64,000 nt of DNA. Source: Thermincola carboxydiphila (lineage in GTDB: Bacteria; Bacillota; Thermincolia; Thermincolales; UBA2595). Under the pieces are notes generated by a model. That model was not told the origin of the DNA and did no database searches. It saw only the letters and a list, made by a program, of their open reading frames with translations. Of this stretch, positions 27,302-34,157 are shown one piece after another. Location: positions 96,871 to 160,870 of the forward strand of contig JAENZX010000007.1 of NCBI GenBank assembly GCA_016841045.1. The letters run 5' to 3'. Position numbers and translations under genes: made by a program. Positions within the stretch are counted from its first letter, which is position 1, and every line of letters starts with the position of its first letter.

Positions 27302-27571
27302 TTAGACAAACGCCACCTTTCTAAATTTTGTTTGATGATTACAAAGATCCTTGCTTTTATATAATTGTAGGTATAACAAAAACTTATAGACACGTATTTT
27401 CCGTTAATAAACAAAACTGTAGGCTCTTTGGATAAATATGGTTTCGAATGTTTTTATCTCTTCATCTTAGGTTGAATTGACCCGTGAGTTCTTCCTAATC
27501 GGTAATTAAATTTTATTTAATGACCAGTGAACCGTCACTCACCAATATCTAAACCGCTAGATTCCAATACT
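27302..27571. other. Intergenic region without recognised gene
   Basis: This AT-rich gap lies upstream of the ABC importer operon and must hold its promoter. I see no convincing -35/-10 pair with good spacing and no coding frame of family character. Confidence 0.5.
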
Positions 27572-27606
27572 AAAAAAAATAATCCTGCAGCTTAAGCTAC
27601 AGGATT
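27572..27606 (-). terminator. Terminator downstream of the UPF0316 gene
   Basis: AATCCTG-AGC (27581-27591) pairs with GCT-CAGGATT (27596-27606). On the minus strand it is followed by ATTTTTTTT. It lies beyond the UspA fragment. Confidence 0.85.
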
Positions 27607-27684
27607 TACGTAATCCACTTTTCGCCCACTTACCAGGTCAGAATTATCATAAGCAACCAGAATTTTATCATTCGGTAATTTCTT
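27592..27684 (-). pseudogene. N-terminal remnant of a UspA gene
   Basis: Minus-strand codons read KKLPNDKILVAYDNSDLVSG and end at a TAA (27592-27594) inside the terminator. KILVAYDNSD matches the first strand of UspA proteins and the intact gene at 20147-20572 (KILVAYDESE). The DNA is also similar there. There is no start codon and the remaining 120 residues are gone, so this is a truncated relic next to the UPF0316 stop codon. Confidence 0.75.
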
Positions 27685-28211
27685 TATTCTCTGATCATAT
27701 TGATACCGCCTACTTTTCCGTAGGCCTTGGTTATAGACTTTACGGACATATTCACTTTGCCATACTGCTCCATTAACCCATGAAAATCAGTAAATTGTTT
27801 GCGGGGCAGGATAATTTTTAGAATCAGTCGTTCCTTACCCTCTACCCCATAGCCAACCGTGGTGGTTACAGAGTATCCCTGATCCCGTAAATTGTCTGCC
27901 AAAATCTTGCCTGCACCGGGATGTTTGTAAACATCTATTTCAACCAGGCCTAATGCCAGTTTCTTTTCAATTTTATTTGCTAAAAAGACTCCAAATATTT
28001 TGCCCAAAGCAAAGGACAATATATATCCGTATCCGGAAGAACTGGTAATCAGCTTAAAAGCATAAACAAATACAATGGCATCTATAAAAGTAGTTACATA
28101 AACAGGCTTAATTGCCTTCTGCGCTAAGAAAGCCGTTTTTAGATTTCCCAGACAAGTGCTAAAGACATTTAATGAGAAGATGATTAATAAATCGGTAATA
28201 GTATTTAACAT
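27684..28211 (-). CDS. UPF0316 / DUF2179 membrane protein
   Basis: A 175-residue protein of the UPF0316 family. Residues 1-75 form about three membrane helices (DUF5698-type; LNVFSTCLGNLKTAFLAQK), and 85-165 form a cytoplasmic DUF2179 ferredoxin-like domain (GYSVTTTVGYGVEGKERLILKII). DUF2179 is thought to bind a small ligand or nucleotide; the role of the family is unknown. AAGGAGG precedes the ATG. The leader contains a promoter followed by a terminator hairpin, so expression is probably attenuated. A 5'-truncated second copy lies at 44931-45240. Confidence 0.88.
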   Translation of the reverse strand: MLNTITDLLIIFSLNVFSTCLGNLKTAFLAQKAIKPVYVTTFIDAIVFVYAFKLITSSSGYGYILSFALGKIFGVFLANKIEKKLALGLVEIDVYKHPGAGKILADNLRDQGYSVTTTVGYGVEGKERLILKIILPRKQFTDFHGLMEQYGKVNMSVKSITKAYGKVGGINMIRE

Positions 28212-28225
28212 GTTTCCTCCTTTCC

Positions 28226-28265
28226 AAAAAAAATAAAATGCCCCCGTCTGAGCAACAGGAGCATT
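28226..28265 (-). terminator. Attenuator-like terminator in the UPF0316 leader
   Basis: An 11-bp uninterrupted stem (28237-28247 with 28255-28265, two G-T pairs) and 7-base loop are followed on the minus strand by TTATTTTTTTT. It lies between the promoter and the ribosome binding site, so read-through is needed for expression. The same element is kept at 45265-45301. Confidence 0.75.
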
Positions 28266-28299
28266 AATTTATTTCCTCATTGATTGTAGCGACTGTTTT

Positions 28300-28328
28300 A
28301 TTATGGCAGTTTTTTCTGTTTTTGTCAA
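28300..28328 (-). promoter_or_regulatory. Promoter of the UPF0316 gene
   Basis: Minus-strand TTGACA (28323-28328), 17-bp spacer, CATAAT (28300-28305). The leader from here to the ATG is about 80 nt. Confidence 0.75.
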
Positions 28329-28446
28329 TACATACCCTATGGCCAATACATCCATTGTTGTTTGAACGGACAAATATGATTAATCCTGATCATGGCACTT
28401 CTTACTCGCCTTCATTCAGCCACTCGGATCAAGCTTTGTCCCGAAT

Positions 28447-29613
28447 CTACAGAGACGCATTAAATATATTTAAAATATCTTCGGAATCAAGCGGCATAAA
28501 ATTTCCCACTTTACCATTTCGGGTTGCCTGTTTCGCCATAATTTCAAGTTTATCTTCATTTATCCCGACTTCCCTTAATGTCGCAGGGAGCCCAAGAGAA
28601 GCAAAATATTCTTTTGTTTTTTGGATTGCCTGACGAGCTATTTGGTATTTGTCTTCAGTGTCACCAATACCCCAAACATTGACCCCATACTGTACAAAAT
28701 TATCTACGGTAGTATCATTAAGAACATATTCCATCCAATGAGGTGTCAGAATGGCAAGCCCAACCCCGTGGATAATGTCATAGAATGCACTTAATTCGTG
28801 TTCCATCGGATGAACACTCCAGACGGATTTTTTCCCGTACCCCAACAAGCCGTTAATGGCCAGACTTGAGGCCCACATTAAGTTTGCCCTCGCTTCATAA
28901 TTTTCGGGTTCTTCTATTGCTATTTTTCCGTACTTAATGCAGGTTTTTAAGAGCGCCTCGGCCATTCGGTTTTGTAGATAAGCACCTTCAGTTTTTTCAA
29001 AATATACTTCGAATATATGACTCATTATATCAACTGTACCGGCTGCGGTATGAATTGCTGGTACCGAAAATGAATATGTAGGATCTAAAATCGAAAATTT
29101 AGGATTAAAATCAGGATGACCTGTTCCTAGTTTTTCGTTTGTATCTGTGTTTGTGATGACTGCAAAGAAATCCATTTCTGAACCGGTGGCTGCAAGTGTC
29201 AAAATAGATGCTATTGGTAAAACCTTTTGAATTTTCGCAGGATCGACTACGAGATCCCAAGCATCACCATCGTAATAATATCCGGCAGCTATGACCTTAG
29301 CACAATCTATTGAACTTCCGCCACCAACAGCCAGCACCAGATCGACCTGGTTTTCCTTACAAATATTAACGCCTTTTCTTACACTGGTAATTCTGGGGTT
29401 CGGCTGTACATCAGAAAGTTCCCAAAAGGTTATGCCGTTATTTTGGAGAATTTTCACGACTTTATCATATAGCCCAATCCTTTTTATGCTGCCACCGCCG
29501 TAAACAAGCAATACTTTGGAACCATACTGCATGATTTGACTTGCCAAAACGTCTATTTGATCTTTTCCGAAAAATATCTTAGTTGGAATTGAATAATTGA
29601 AATTTTTCATCAT
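28447..29613 (-). CDS. Iron-containing alcohol dehydrogenase (butanol dehydrogenase type)
   Basis: A 388-residue group III alcohol dehydrogenase, closest in pattern to NADPH-dependent butanol dehydrogenases of clostridia. LVYGGGSIKR and AVGGGSSIDCAK bind the cofactor. The metal ligands lie in DIMSH, VHPMEHELSAFYDIIHG, which carries the conserved histidines. It should interconvert aldehydes and alcohols in the cytosol. It is a single gene with a ribosome binding site of the GAGGAGA type and no obvious operon partner. Confidence 0.93.
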   Translation of the reverse strand: MMKNFNYSIPTKIFFGKDQIDVLASQIMQYGSKVLLVYGGGSIKRIGLYDKVVKILQNNGITFWELSDVQPNPRITSVRKGVNICKENQVDLVLAVGGGSSIDCAKVIAAGYYYDGDAWDLVVDPAKIQKVLPIASILTLAATGSEMDFFAVITNTDTNEKLGTGHPDFNPKFSILDPTYSFSVPAIHTAAGTVDIMSHIFEVYFEKTEGAYLQNRMAEALLKTCIKYGKIAIEEPENYEARANLMWASSLAINGLLGYGKKSVWSVHPMEHELSAFYDIIHGVGLAILTPHWMEYVLNDTTVDNFVQYGVNVWGIGDTEDKYQIARQAIQKTKEYFASLGLPATLREVGINEDKLEIMAKQATRNGKVGNFMPLDSEDILNIFNASL

Positions 29614-29654
29614 TTCTCCTCACCTTTTTAAAAGACCATAAATATCAAGTCGTG

Positions 29655-30026
29655 TTATAATGTCTGGGTAGCAGAAGATATTGTAACTGCCAATGCTGCC
29701 CTGGCCCATTCAAACTTCCCTTTAATAATTTCAAAATCCGGCCCGGATGTGATAAATGCTGCGGTACCCTCAATCAAGAAGCCTGTTCCCGGACCGTGAT
29801 TGCCTTCTACTTCCCGGCTTCCTAAAGTAATCAGTACCTTATTATTTTTTGCCACATTAGCTTCGGTTTCCTGCATAAATCCGGCAGGGATTAATAAACG
29901 TCCATCAGCAGTAATCAGGATGTAAGTATTCCATGTATTAACTAGATGCGGTCCCACAGGCCCCTGGGTAGCGATAGCAACTACACCCTCATGCTTTAAA
30001 ACTTCTAACATTTTTTCTGGAATCAT
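29655..30026 (-). CDS. Pyridoxamine 5'-phosphate oxidase family FMN-binding protein
   Basis: A 123-residue split-barrel flavin protein. The N-terminal pattern MLEVLKHEGVVAIATQGPVGPHLVNTWN and later KVLITLGSREVEG and GTGFLIEGTA are typical of the small PNPOx-like group in anaerobes. It likely binds FMN as a dimer in the cytosol; the substrate is unknown. It lies just upstream of the alcohol dehydrogenase gene on the same strand with about 40 bases between and may be co-transcribed. Confidence 0.85.
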   Translation of the reverse strand: MIPEKMLEVLKHEGVVAIATQGPVGPHLVNTWNTYILITADGRLLIPAGFMQETEANVAKNNKVLITLGSREVEGNHGPGTGFLIEGTAAFITSGPDFEIIKGKFEWARAALAVTISSATQTL

Positions 30027-30143
30027 TATCGATGCCTCCTCAATTTAAAATTTGACATTTTCAAATTAATAATCCCCCAATATTATGGCAAAAATACACC
30101 CATACTGAAAACCTGGCATCCAATAATTATAGGAGATGACTAT

Positions 30144-30782
30144 ATGCCAACTATCTATCAAGACTTATTTCAATTTAGTAGCCATGTTCCCCTAATTGAC
30201 CTTTCCTTCCATCAATATTTGTTATCTGCTGATGAACCACTGCTAGTTCACACAGGTAATATTCAGCAGGCAACAGCCCTGGTCCCAAGACTGAAAGCGG
30301 AGCTTAAGGACAAAGTCTTAAAGTATATTTTCATTTCACACTTTGAGGCGGATGAGTGCGGCGGACTGACTCACATACTGGACCATTTTCCTGAAGCCAA
30401 GCCAGTGTGTTCCGAGGTTACGGCAAGGCAACTGGGCGGCTTTGGTCTTACGAATGAAGTTATTATAAAAAAACCTGGTGAAGAGCTTAATGCGAAGGAT
30501 TTTACCTTGGAATTCTTTAGCTATCCTTCGGAAATGCATCTCTGGGAAGGTTTATTGGCGAAGGAAAGCCAACGTGGAATCTTTTTTAGCAGTGACCTAA
30601 TGATTCGTTTCGGGGAAGCAGACGGTACAGTGGTCGAGTCTATTTGGCAAACAGAAATAAATAATATCCGTGCAGAACAGGTACCGGACCCTGACCAAAG
30701 GACAAAATTACAGCAGACTTTAGGCAGATTAAATCCCCGGTTTGTCGCACCCGGTCACGGCCCCTGCCTAAAGTTATTATGA
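30144..30782 (+). CDS. MBL fold protein of the FprA/ODP type, no flavodoxin domain
   Basis: A 212-residue metallo-beta-lactamase fold protein. SHFEADECGG matches the HxExD motif of the di-iron flavodiiron (FprA) branch, and FFSSDLM and APGHGPC carry the further ligands. Unlike FprA it lacks the C-terminal flavodoxin domain. It may reduce oxygen or NO with a separate flavin partner, or have another redox or sensing role; histidine at one ligand position is replaced by Cys-rich DECGG, so metal content is uncertain. GGAGATGACT precedes the ATG. It is monocistronic with its own terminator. Confidence 0.8.
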   Translation: MPTIYQDLFQFSSHVPLIDLSFHQYLLSADEPLLVHTGNIQQATALVPRLKAELKDKVLKYIFISHFEADECGGLTHILDHFPEAKPVCSEVTARQLGGFGLTNEVIIKKPGEELNAKDFTLEFFSYPSEMHLWEGLLAKESQRGIFFSSDLMIRFGEADGTVVESIWQTEINNIRAEQVPDPDQRTKLQQTLGRLNPRFVAPGHGPCLKLL

Positions 30783-30799
30783 AAATTTCCCAAACATTT

Positions 30800-30826
30800 A
30801 AGAAAGGCGAGTTTCCCGCCTTTCTT
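30800..30826 (+). terminator. Terminator after the FprA-like gene
   Basis: AAGAAAGGCG pairs with CGCCTTTCTT-like sequence around GTTTCC. It is short and strong, though the following T-run is broken. Confidence 0.65.
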
Positions 30827-30894
30827 AAACATAAACAATACTCGCATTTAAAACTATGCCATGCACTACATAGTTTTGCCAATCTACCGTATTT

Positions 30895-31020
30895 TCAAAT
30901 AAAATTTACCATATTTTCTTTTCTTGGTGCAGGGTTCGTCAGCTCTCCAGCTTTATAGCCAAAGACTCCCGAACTGTAAACCATATAATCTCCAGGTATT
31001 CCCAAGTCGCTTTTAAAAGC
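30895..31020 (-). pseudogene. Possible C-terminal gene remnant
   Basis: Minus-strand codons are open for 41 residues, bounded by TGA on both sides (upstream at 31021-31023). They read DLGIPGDYMVYSSGVFGYKAG and continue to ELTNPAPRKEN. The composition looks like protein rather than chance, and there is no suitable start. The family is unknown. It sits between the FprA-like gene and the flavin oxidoreductase gene. Confidence 0.3.
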
Positions 31021-31055
31021 TCATAACTACGATATCCCCCTTAAAAAAATACTTA

Positions 31056-32048
31056 CTAACTCAAACTCATAATAGCCTGTTCTGCCCATTTTGAATCCTT
31101 AAGTATGGCCCTGCCTACACCAATCAGATCGGCTTTTTCTTCTTCCAGTAACTTTTCAGCAGCTTTCACTTCGGTAATCCCCCCGGTGAGAATTACCGGA
31201 ATGGAAACAACTTTCTTAATAGCCTCCGTTAAGGGTGCAAAGTACCCTTGTCCGCTAAGACCTGGAACGTTGTAACCTGAGAGACCACCAGAAATATCTA
31301 GTACATCTACCCCGGCTTTGGCAAATTCCTGAGCAGCAATTTGACTGTCCTCAATTTTAGTTCCCCCATCCATGAAATCTGAGGCTCCTAACCTTAAAAA
31401 AACAGGGAAATCTTCTCCTACCGCTGCACGTACGGCTTCAATTACCTTAAGGTGAATGCGAATCCGATTGAGGACATTTCCTCCAAAAGTATCAGAACGC
31501 TTATTAGTTAACGGAGAGAAAAATTGATTAAGAAGATAACCATGAGCTGAATGTATTTCCACTCCATCGAAACCAGCTTCCTTTGTCCGTCGGGCAGCAT
31601 TATGAAACGCATGAACAACTTGACTGATTTCCTGACTAGTGAGTTCCCTGGGCACATTTCCCATTCGCGGGTGTTGAACTGGAGAAGGACCGACAGGAGT
31701 AAATCCTGTAACCTCCTCACTGGCTGCACTTCCAGCGTGGTTAAGCTGCATGATAGTCTTTGACCCATTAGCTTGAATAACTTTTGCTAACTTTCGTAAG
31801 CCATCAACCATTTTATCGTCTGCAGCGGATAGCTGCTGGTTACTGGCTTTTCCAACTTGTTCAATGAAACTATGTTCAATTATTACAAGCGAGATATAGT
31901 TGCCATTGGACTTTTCAGAGTAATAATCAAGGAGTTCCGCGCTGACTTTGCCATCTGGGCTGGATTTTGCTGTCGCCATAGGCGGCATAACCAGGCGATT
32001 ATGTAATAAAAGTTTTCCTGTTTTTAACGGTTGCAGCAAATAAGCCAT
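31056..32048 (-). CDS. NADH:flavin oxidoreductase (old yellow enzyme family)
   Basis: A single-domain FMN barrel of about 330 residues. HNRLVMPPMAT is the N-terminal FMN segment, QLNHAGSAA and DGVEIHSAHGYLLNQFFSP are the substrate-binding histidine region, and LTGGITE and GVGRAIL bind phosphate. It probably reduces an enone or similar substrate. It lacks the C-terminal Fe-S/FAD half of 2,4-dienoyl-CoA reductase. The frame extends to GTG 32072; ATG 32048 is more natural. Confidence 0.92.
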   Translation of the reverse strand: MAYLLQPLKTGKLLLHNRLVMPPMATAKSSPDGKVSAELLDYYSEKSNGNYISLVIIEHSFIEQVGKASNQQLSAADDKMVDGLRKLAKVIQANGSKTIMQLNHAGSAASEEVTGFTPVGPSPVQHPRMGNVPRELTSQEISQVVHAFHNAARRTKEAGFDGVEIHSAHGYLLNQFFSPLTNKRSDTFGGNVLNRIRIHLKVIEAVRAAVGEDFPVFLRLGASDFMDGGTKIEDSQIAAQEFAKAGVDVLDISGGLSGYNVPGLSGQGYFAPLTEAIKKVVSIPVILTGGITEVKAAEKLLEEEKADLIGVGRAILKDSKWAEQAIMSLS

Positions 32049-32162
32049 CTTAGGATCTTCACCTCTCAACACTACATTTTGTACCTACCACCATATTTAT
32101 GCATCTTAAGAGGGTGCTGAACTTCTTTTATTAAATGACAGCATCCGGTTCAACATCCAAAA

Positions 32163-32693
32163 TTATTTGCCCGATATCTCTTTTAGAGTGTTAAAACATC
32201 GTTTAGGCAGGGTTTGGTAGAGATCTGTTCCCCATCTCAGACTTTCATACAACTGGTCGGAAACCGCCGATATTATCTTGCCTGGTACACCCATGACCAG
32301 GCTTTTAGGGGGAATTTTAGTATTGGCAACTACCACTGTCCCTGCTCCCAAGCAAGAACCCGCTCCAATGACAGCACCGTCAAGAACAACTGCGTTGATA
32401 CCCACAACTACATGTTCTTCCAAGGTAGGGCCGTGAAGAACGGCCCCGTGGCCAATATGGCTGTCAATGCCCAAAACCGCCTCTTTGTCTGGTGCAACGT
32501 GGATTACGCAGTTTTCTTGAACATTGGACCCATCAGCGATTTTAATCGTTCCCCAATCTCCCCTTAATCGTGCTCCGGGTCCGATATAGCAGTTGGCACC
32601 TATAATTACGTCCCCAATTATTGTAGCCTCAGGATGGACGAAAGTTGTATGATGGATTACCGGGCGTTTTCCTTCGAATTCATAAATAGCCAA
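32163..32693 (-). CDS. Gamma carbonic anhydrase-like hexapeptide protein
   Basis: A 176-residue left-handed beta-helix protein with hexapeptide repeats (IIGDVIIGANCYIGPGARLRGDWG). The metal histidines appear in VIHVAP, HIGHGAVLHG, as in gamma carbonic anhydrases and PaaY thioesterase. GDWG matches the GDxG of the group. It forms a trimer. Hydration of CO2 or hydrolysis of CoA thioesters are both possible. It follows the old yellow enzyme gene upstream on the same strand with about 110 bases between. Confidence 0.9.
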   Translation of the reverse strand: MAIYEFEGKRPVIHHTTFVHPEATIIGDVIIGANCYIGPGARLRGDWGTIKIADGSNVQENCVIHVAPDKEAVLGIDSHIGHGAVLHGPTLEEHVVVGINAVVLDGAVIGAGSCLGAGTVVVANTKIPPKSLVMGVPGKIISAVSDQLYESLRWGTDLYQTLPKRCFNTLKEISGK

Positions 32694-32871
32694 ACTAATT
32701 ACTCCCTTTCATTTAATATTAGCGATAAATTGACGAACCTGCGTTTGGTGGTATAATTATGGTAATAGGTATTAATACTTTTGTTCAAGGATGTTTTGGA
32801 AAGTAATTTCTGATATAAAAATATCTTTGGGTAACGGTTACATACACAGCTTTAATTATGGGGGTATTCTA

Positions 32872-33885
32872 GTGCCAGAAACCGAACAACCAACCACCGA
32901 AGAATTACTACAATTATACGAAGCTGCTGTAGATTTCAAAAATGAAAAATGCTGGAAGTGGATGCACGATACTGATATTTTTGGCGTTGTTGACCCGGAA
33001 ACCGGCGAAACTGGTTATTGCTGTATAATTGGTAACAACGGGGAACATTATGCAATTGCAGCCTATCTTGGTTCGGAGGGCTTAAAAGGATATTTTGAGA
33101 TCCTTTCAGAAAGTCTTTATCCAAGAAGAACAGATAGAAGGTATACCCAGCATTGTCTTATGTGTTCCTTTGAGGACAGGGAAACGCTTGACCCGGAAGA
33201 CTTGAAAGTTATCAAAGAACTTGGCTTAAAGTTCCAAGGTCGCAATGAATGGCCTCTTTTTAGAATTTATGAACCGGGTATGTTCCCTTGGTTCTTAAAC
33301 TCCAGTCAGATACGATTTTTAACCCATATCCTGCAGCAGGCTCTGCAAGTATCTATGAGATGCGCAGAAGACCCGATGTTACTGCAGCAACAGGCCCCAG
33401 ATAAGTTCTTTGTAAGAACGCCAAGAACAGTCACCTACGGAGAATACATTTGGGAAGACCACTACCTATCTGTCACCCCTCCCAGACAAAAATATGCTTC
33501 TTTCACAATAGAAAATGAGATTCTGTTACGAAAAATGAATTCCATTACGCCACACCAGAATATGCTGCTGGAAGCTGACACTTTTTTTCTGCCTGCTGCG
33601 GTAACGGAAATGGAACGGCCATATTATCCAAAAGCCTGTATTATCGTTTGCCGTACTAACGGATCAATTATTGGATATGACATCCTGCAGGACATCAGAA
33701 CAGAAGGGTACAAATGCATAGAGTTACTGACAAAATACATCGAAAAAACAGGTCTGAAACCATCAACATTATTTGTTGCCAGGGAAGAAACTTATCATTT
33801 ATTTCTTGAAGCATGTAAGCAGTTAGGTATTAAGCTTAATATGACCGACCGGCTTTATTTTATTGAAGAAGAAGAAACGAGTTAG
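32872..33885 (+). CDS. DUF6930/DUF7309-like protein
   Basis: A 337-residue soluble protein. The N-terminal half (EELLQLYEAAVDFKNEKCWKWM, GYCCIIGNNGEHYAIAAYLG) and C-terminal half (ILLRKMNSITPH, KACIIVCRTNGSIIGYDIL, LFVAREETYHLFLEA) fit a two-domain family seen as DUF7309 plus DUF6930; the numbers are from memory. The function is unknown. The frame begins at ATG 32791, but GGGGG at 32860-32864 suits GTG 32872, and the 27 extra residues look non-homologous. It is a single gene with its own terminator. Confidence 0.7.
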   Translation: MPETEQPTTEELLQLYEAAVDFKNEKCWKWMHDTDIFGVVDPETGETGYCCIIGNNGEHYAIAAYLGSEGLKGYFEILSESLYPRRTDRRYTQHCLMCSFEDRETLDPEDLKVIKELGLKFQGRNEWPLFRIYEPGMFPWFLNSSQIRFLTHILQQALQVSMRCAEDPMLLQQQAPDKFFVRTPRTVTYGEYIWEDHYLSVTPPRQKYASFTIENEILLRKMNSITPHQNMLLEADTFFLPAAVTEMERPYYPKACIIVCRTNGSIIGYDILQDIRTEGYKCIELLTKYIEKTGLKPSTLFVAREETYHLFLEACKQLGIKLNMTDRLYFIEEEETS

Positions 33886-33902
33886 AAAAATTGTCTTAAT
33901 AT

Positions 33903-33941
33903 AAAAACCTGCCCCTAATTTTAGGTACATAGCAGGTTTTT
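33903..33941 (+). terminator. Terminator after the DUF6930-like gene
   Basis: AAAAACCTGC (33903-33912) pairs with GCAGGTTTTT (33932-33941), with the T-run in the arm. Confidence 0.85.
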
Positions 33942-34008
33942 ATAATTTTCACCATCGTTGCCAATCTGCATATTCTATCATCCAACCTATCATGGGATAT
34001 TCTAAACG

Positions 34009-34039
34009 GCGCAGCGGTTTTCCCTTAACTGCGCTTTTT
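34009..34039 (+). terminator. Second terminator upstream of the fusion gene
   Basis: GCGCAG (34009-34014) pairs with CTGCGC (34029-34034) and is followed by five T. It lies in a 270-base gap. Either it is a back-up terminator or an attenuator for the 34158 gene; no transcript start before it is obvious. Confidence 0.6.
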
Positions 34040-34157
34040 CACTCACATTCAATGGGCAGCTTACTGAAAATTTGATATTATGTATTTACTACACTAAATT
34101 ATAAGGCGATATAATGAGTTAATCAACAGGTCTTAGACAAAAGGGGTTCTGCTAAGT

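Noticed and set aside
28226..28330. Fluoride, preQ1 or guanidine riboswitch in the UPF0316 leader
   Set aside because: The conserved aptamer nucleotides of these classes are not present; only a promoter and a terminator hairpin can be seen.
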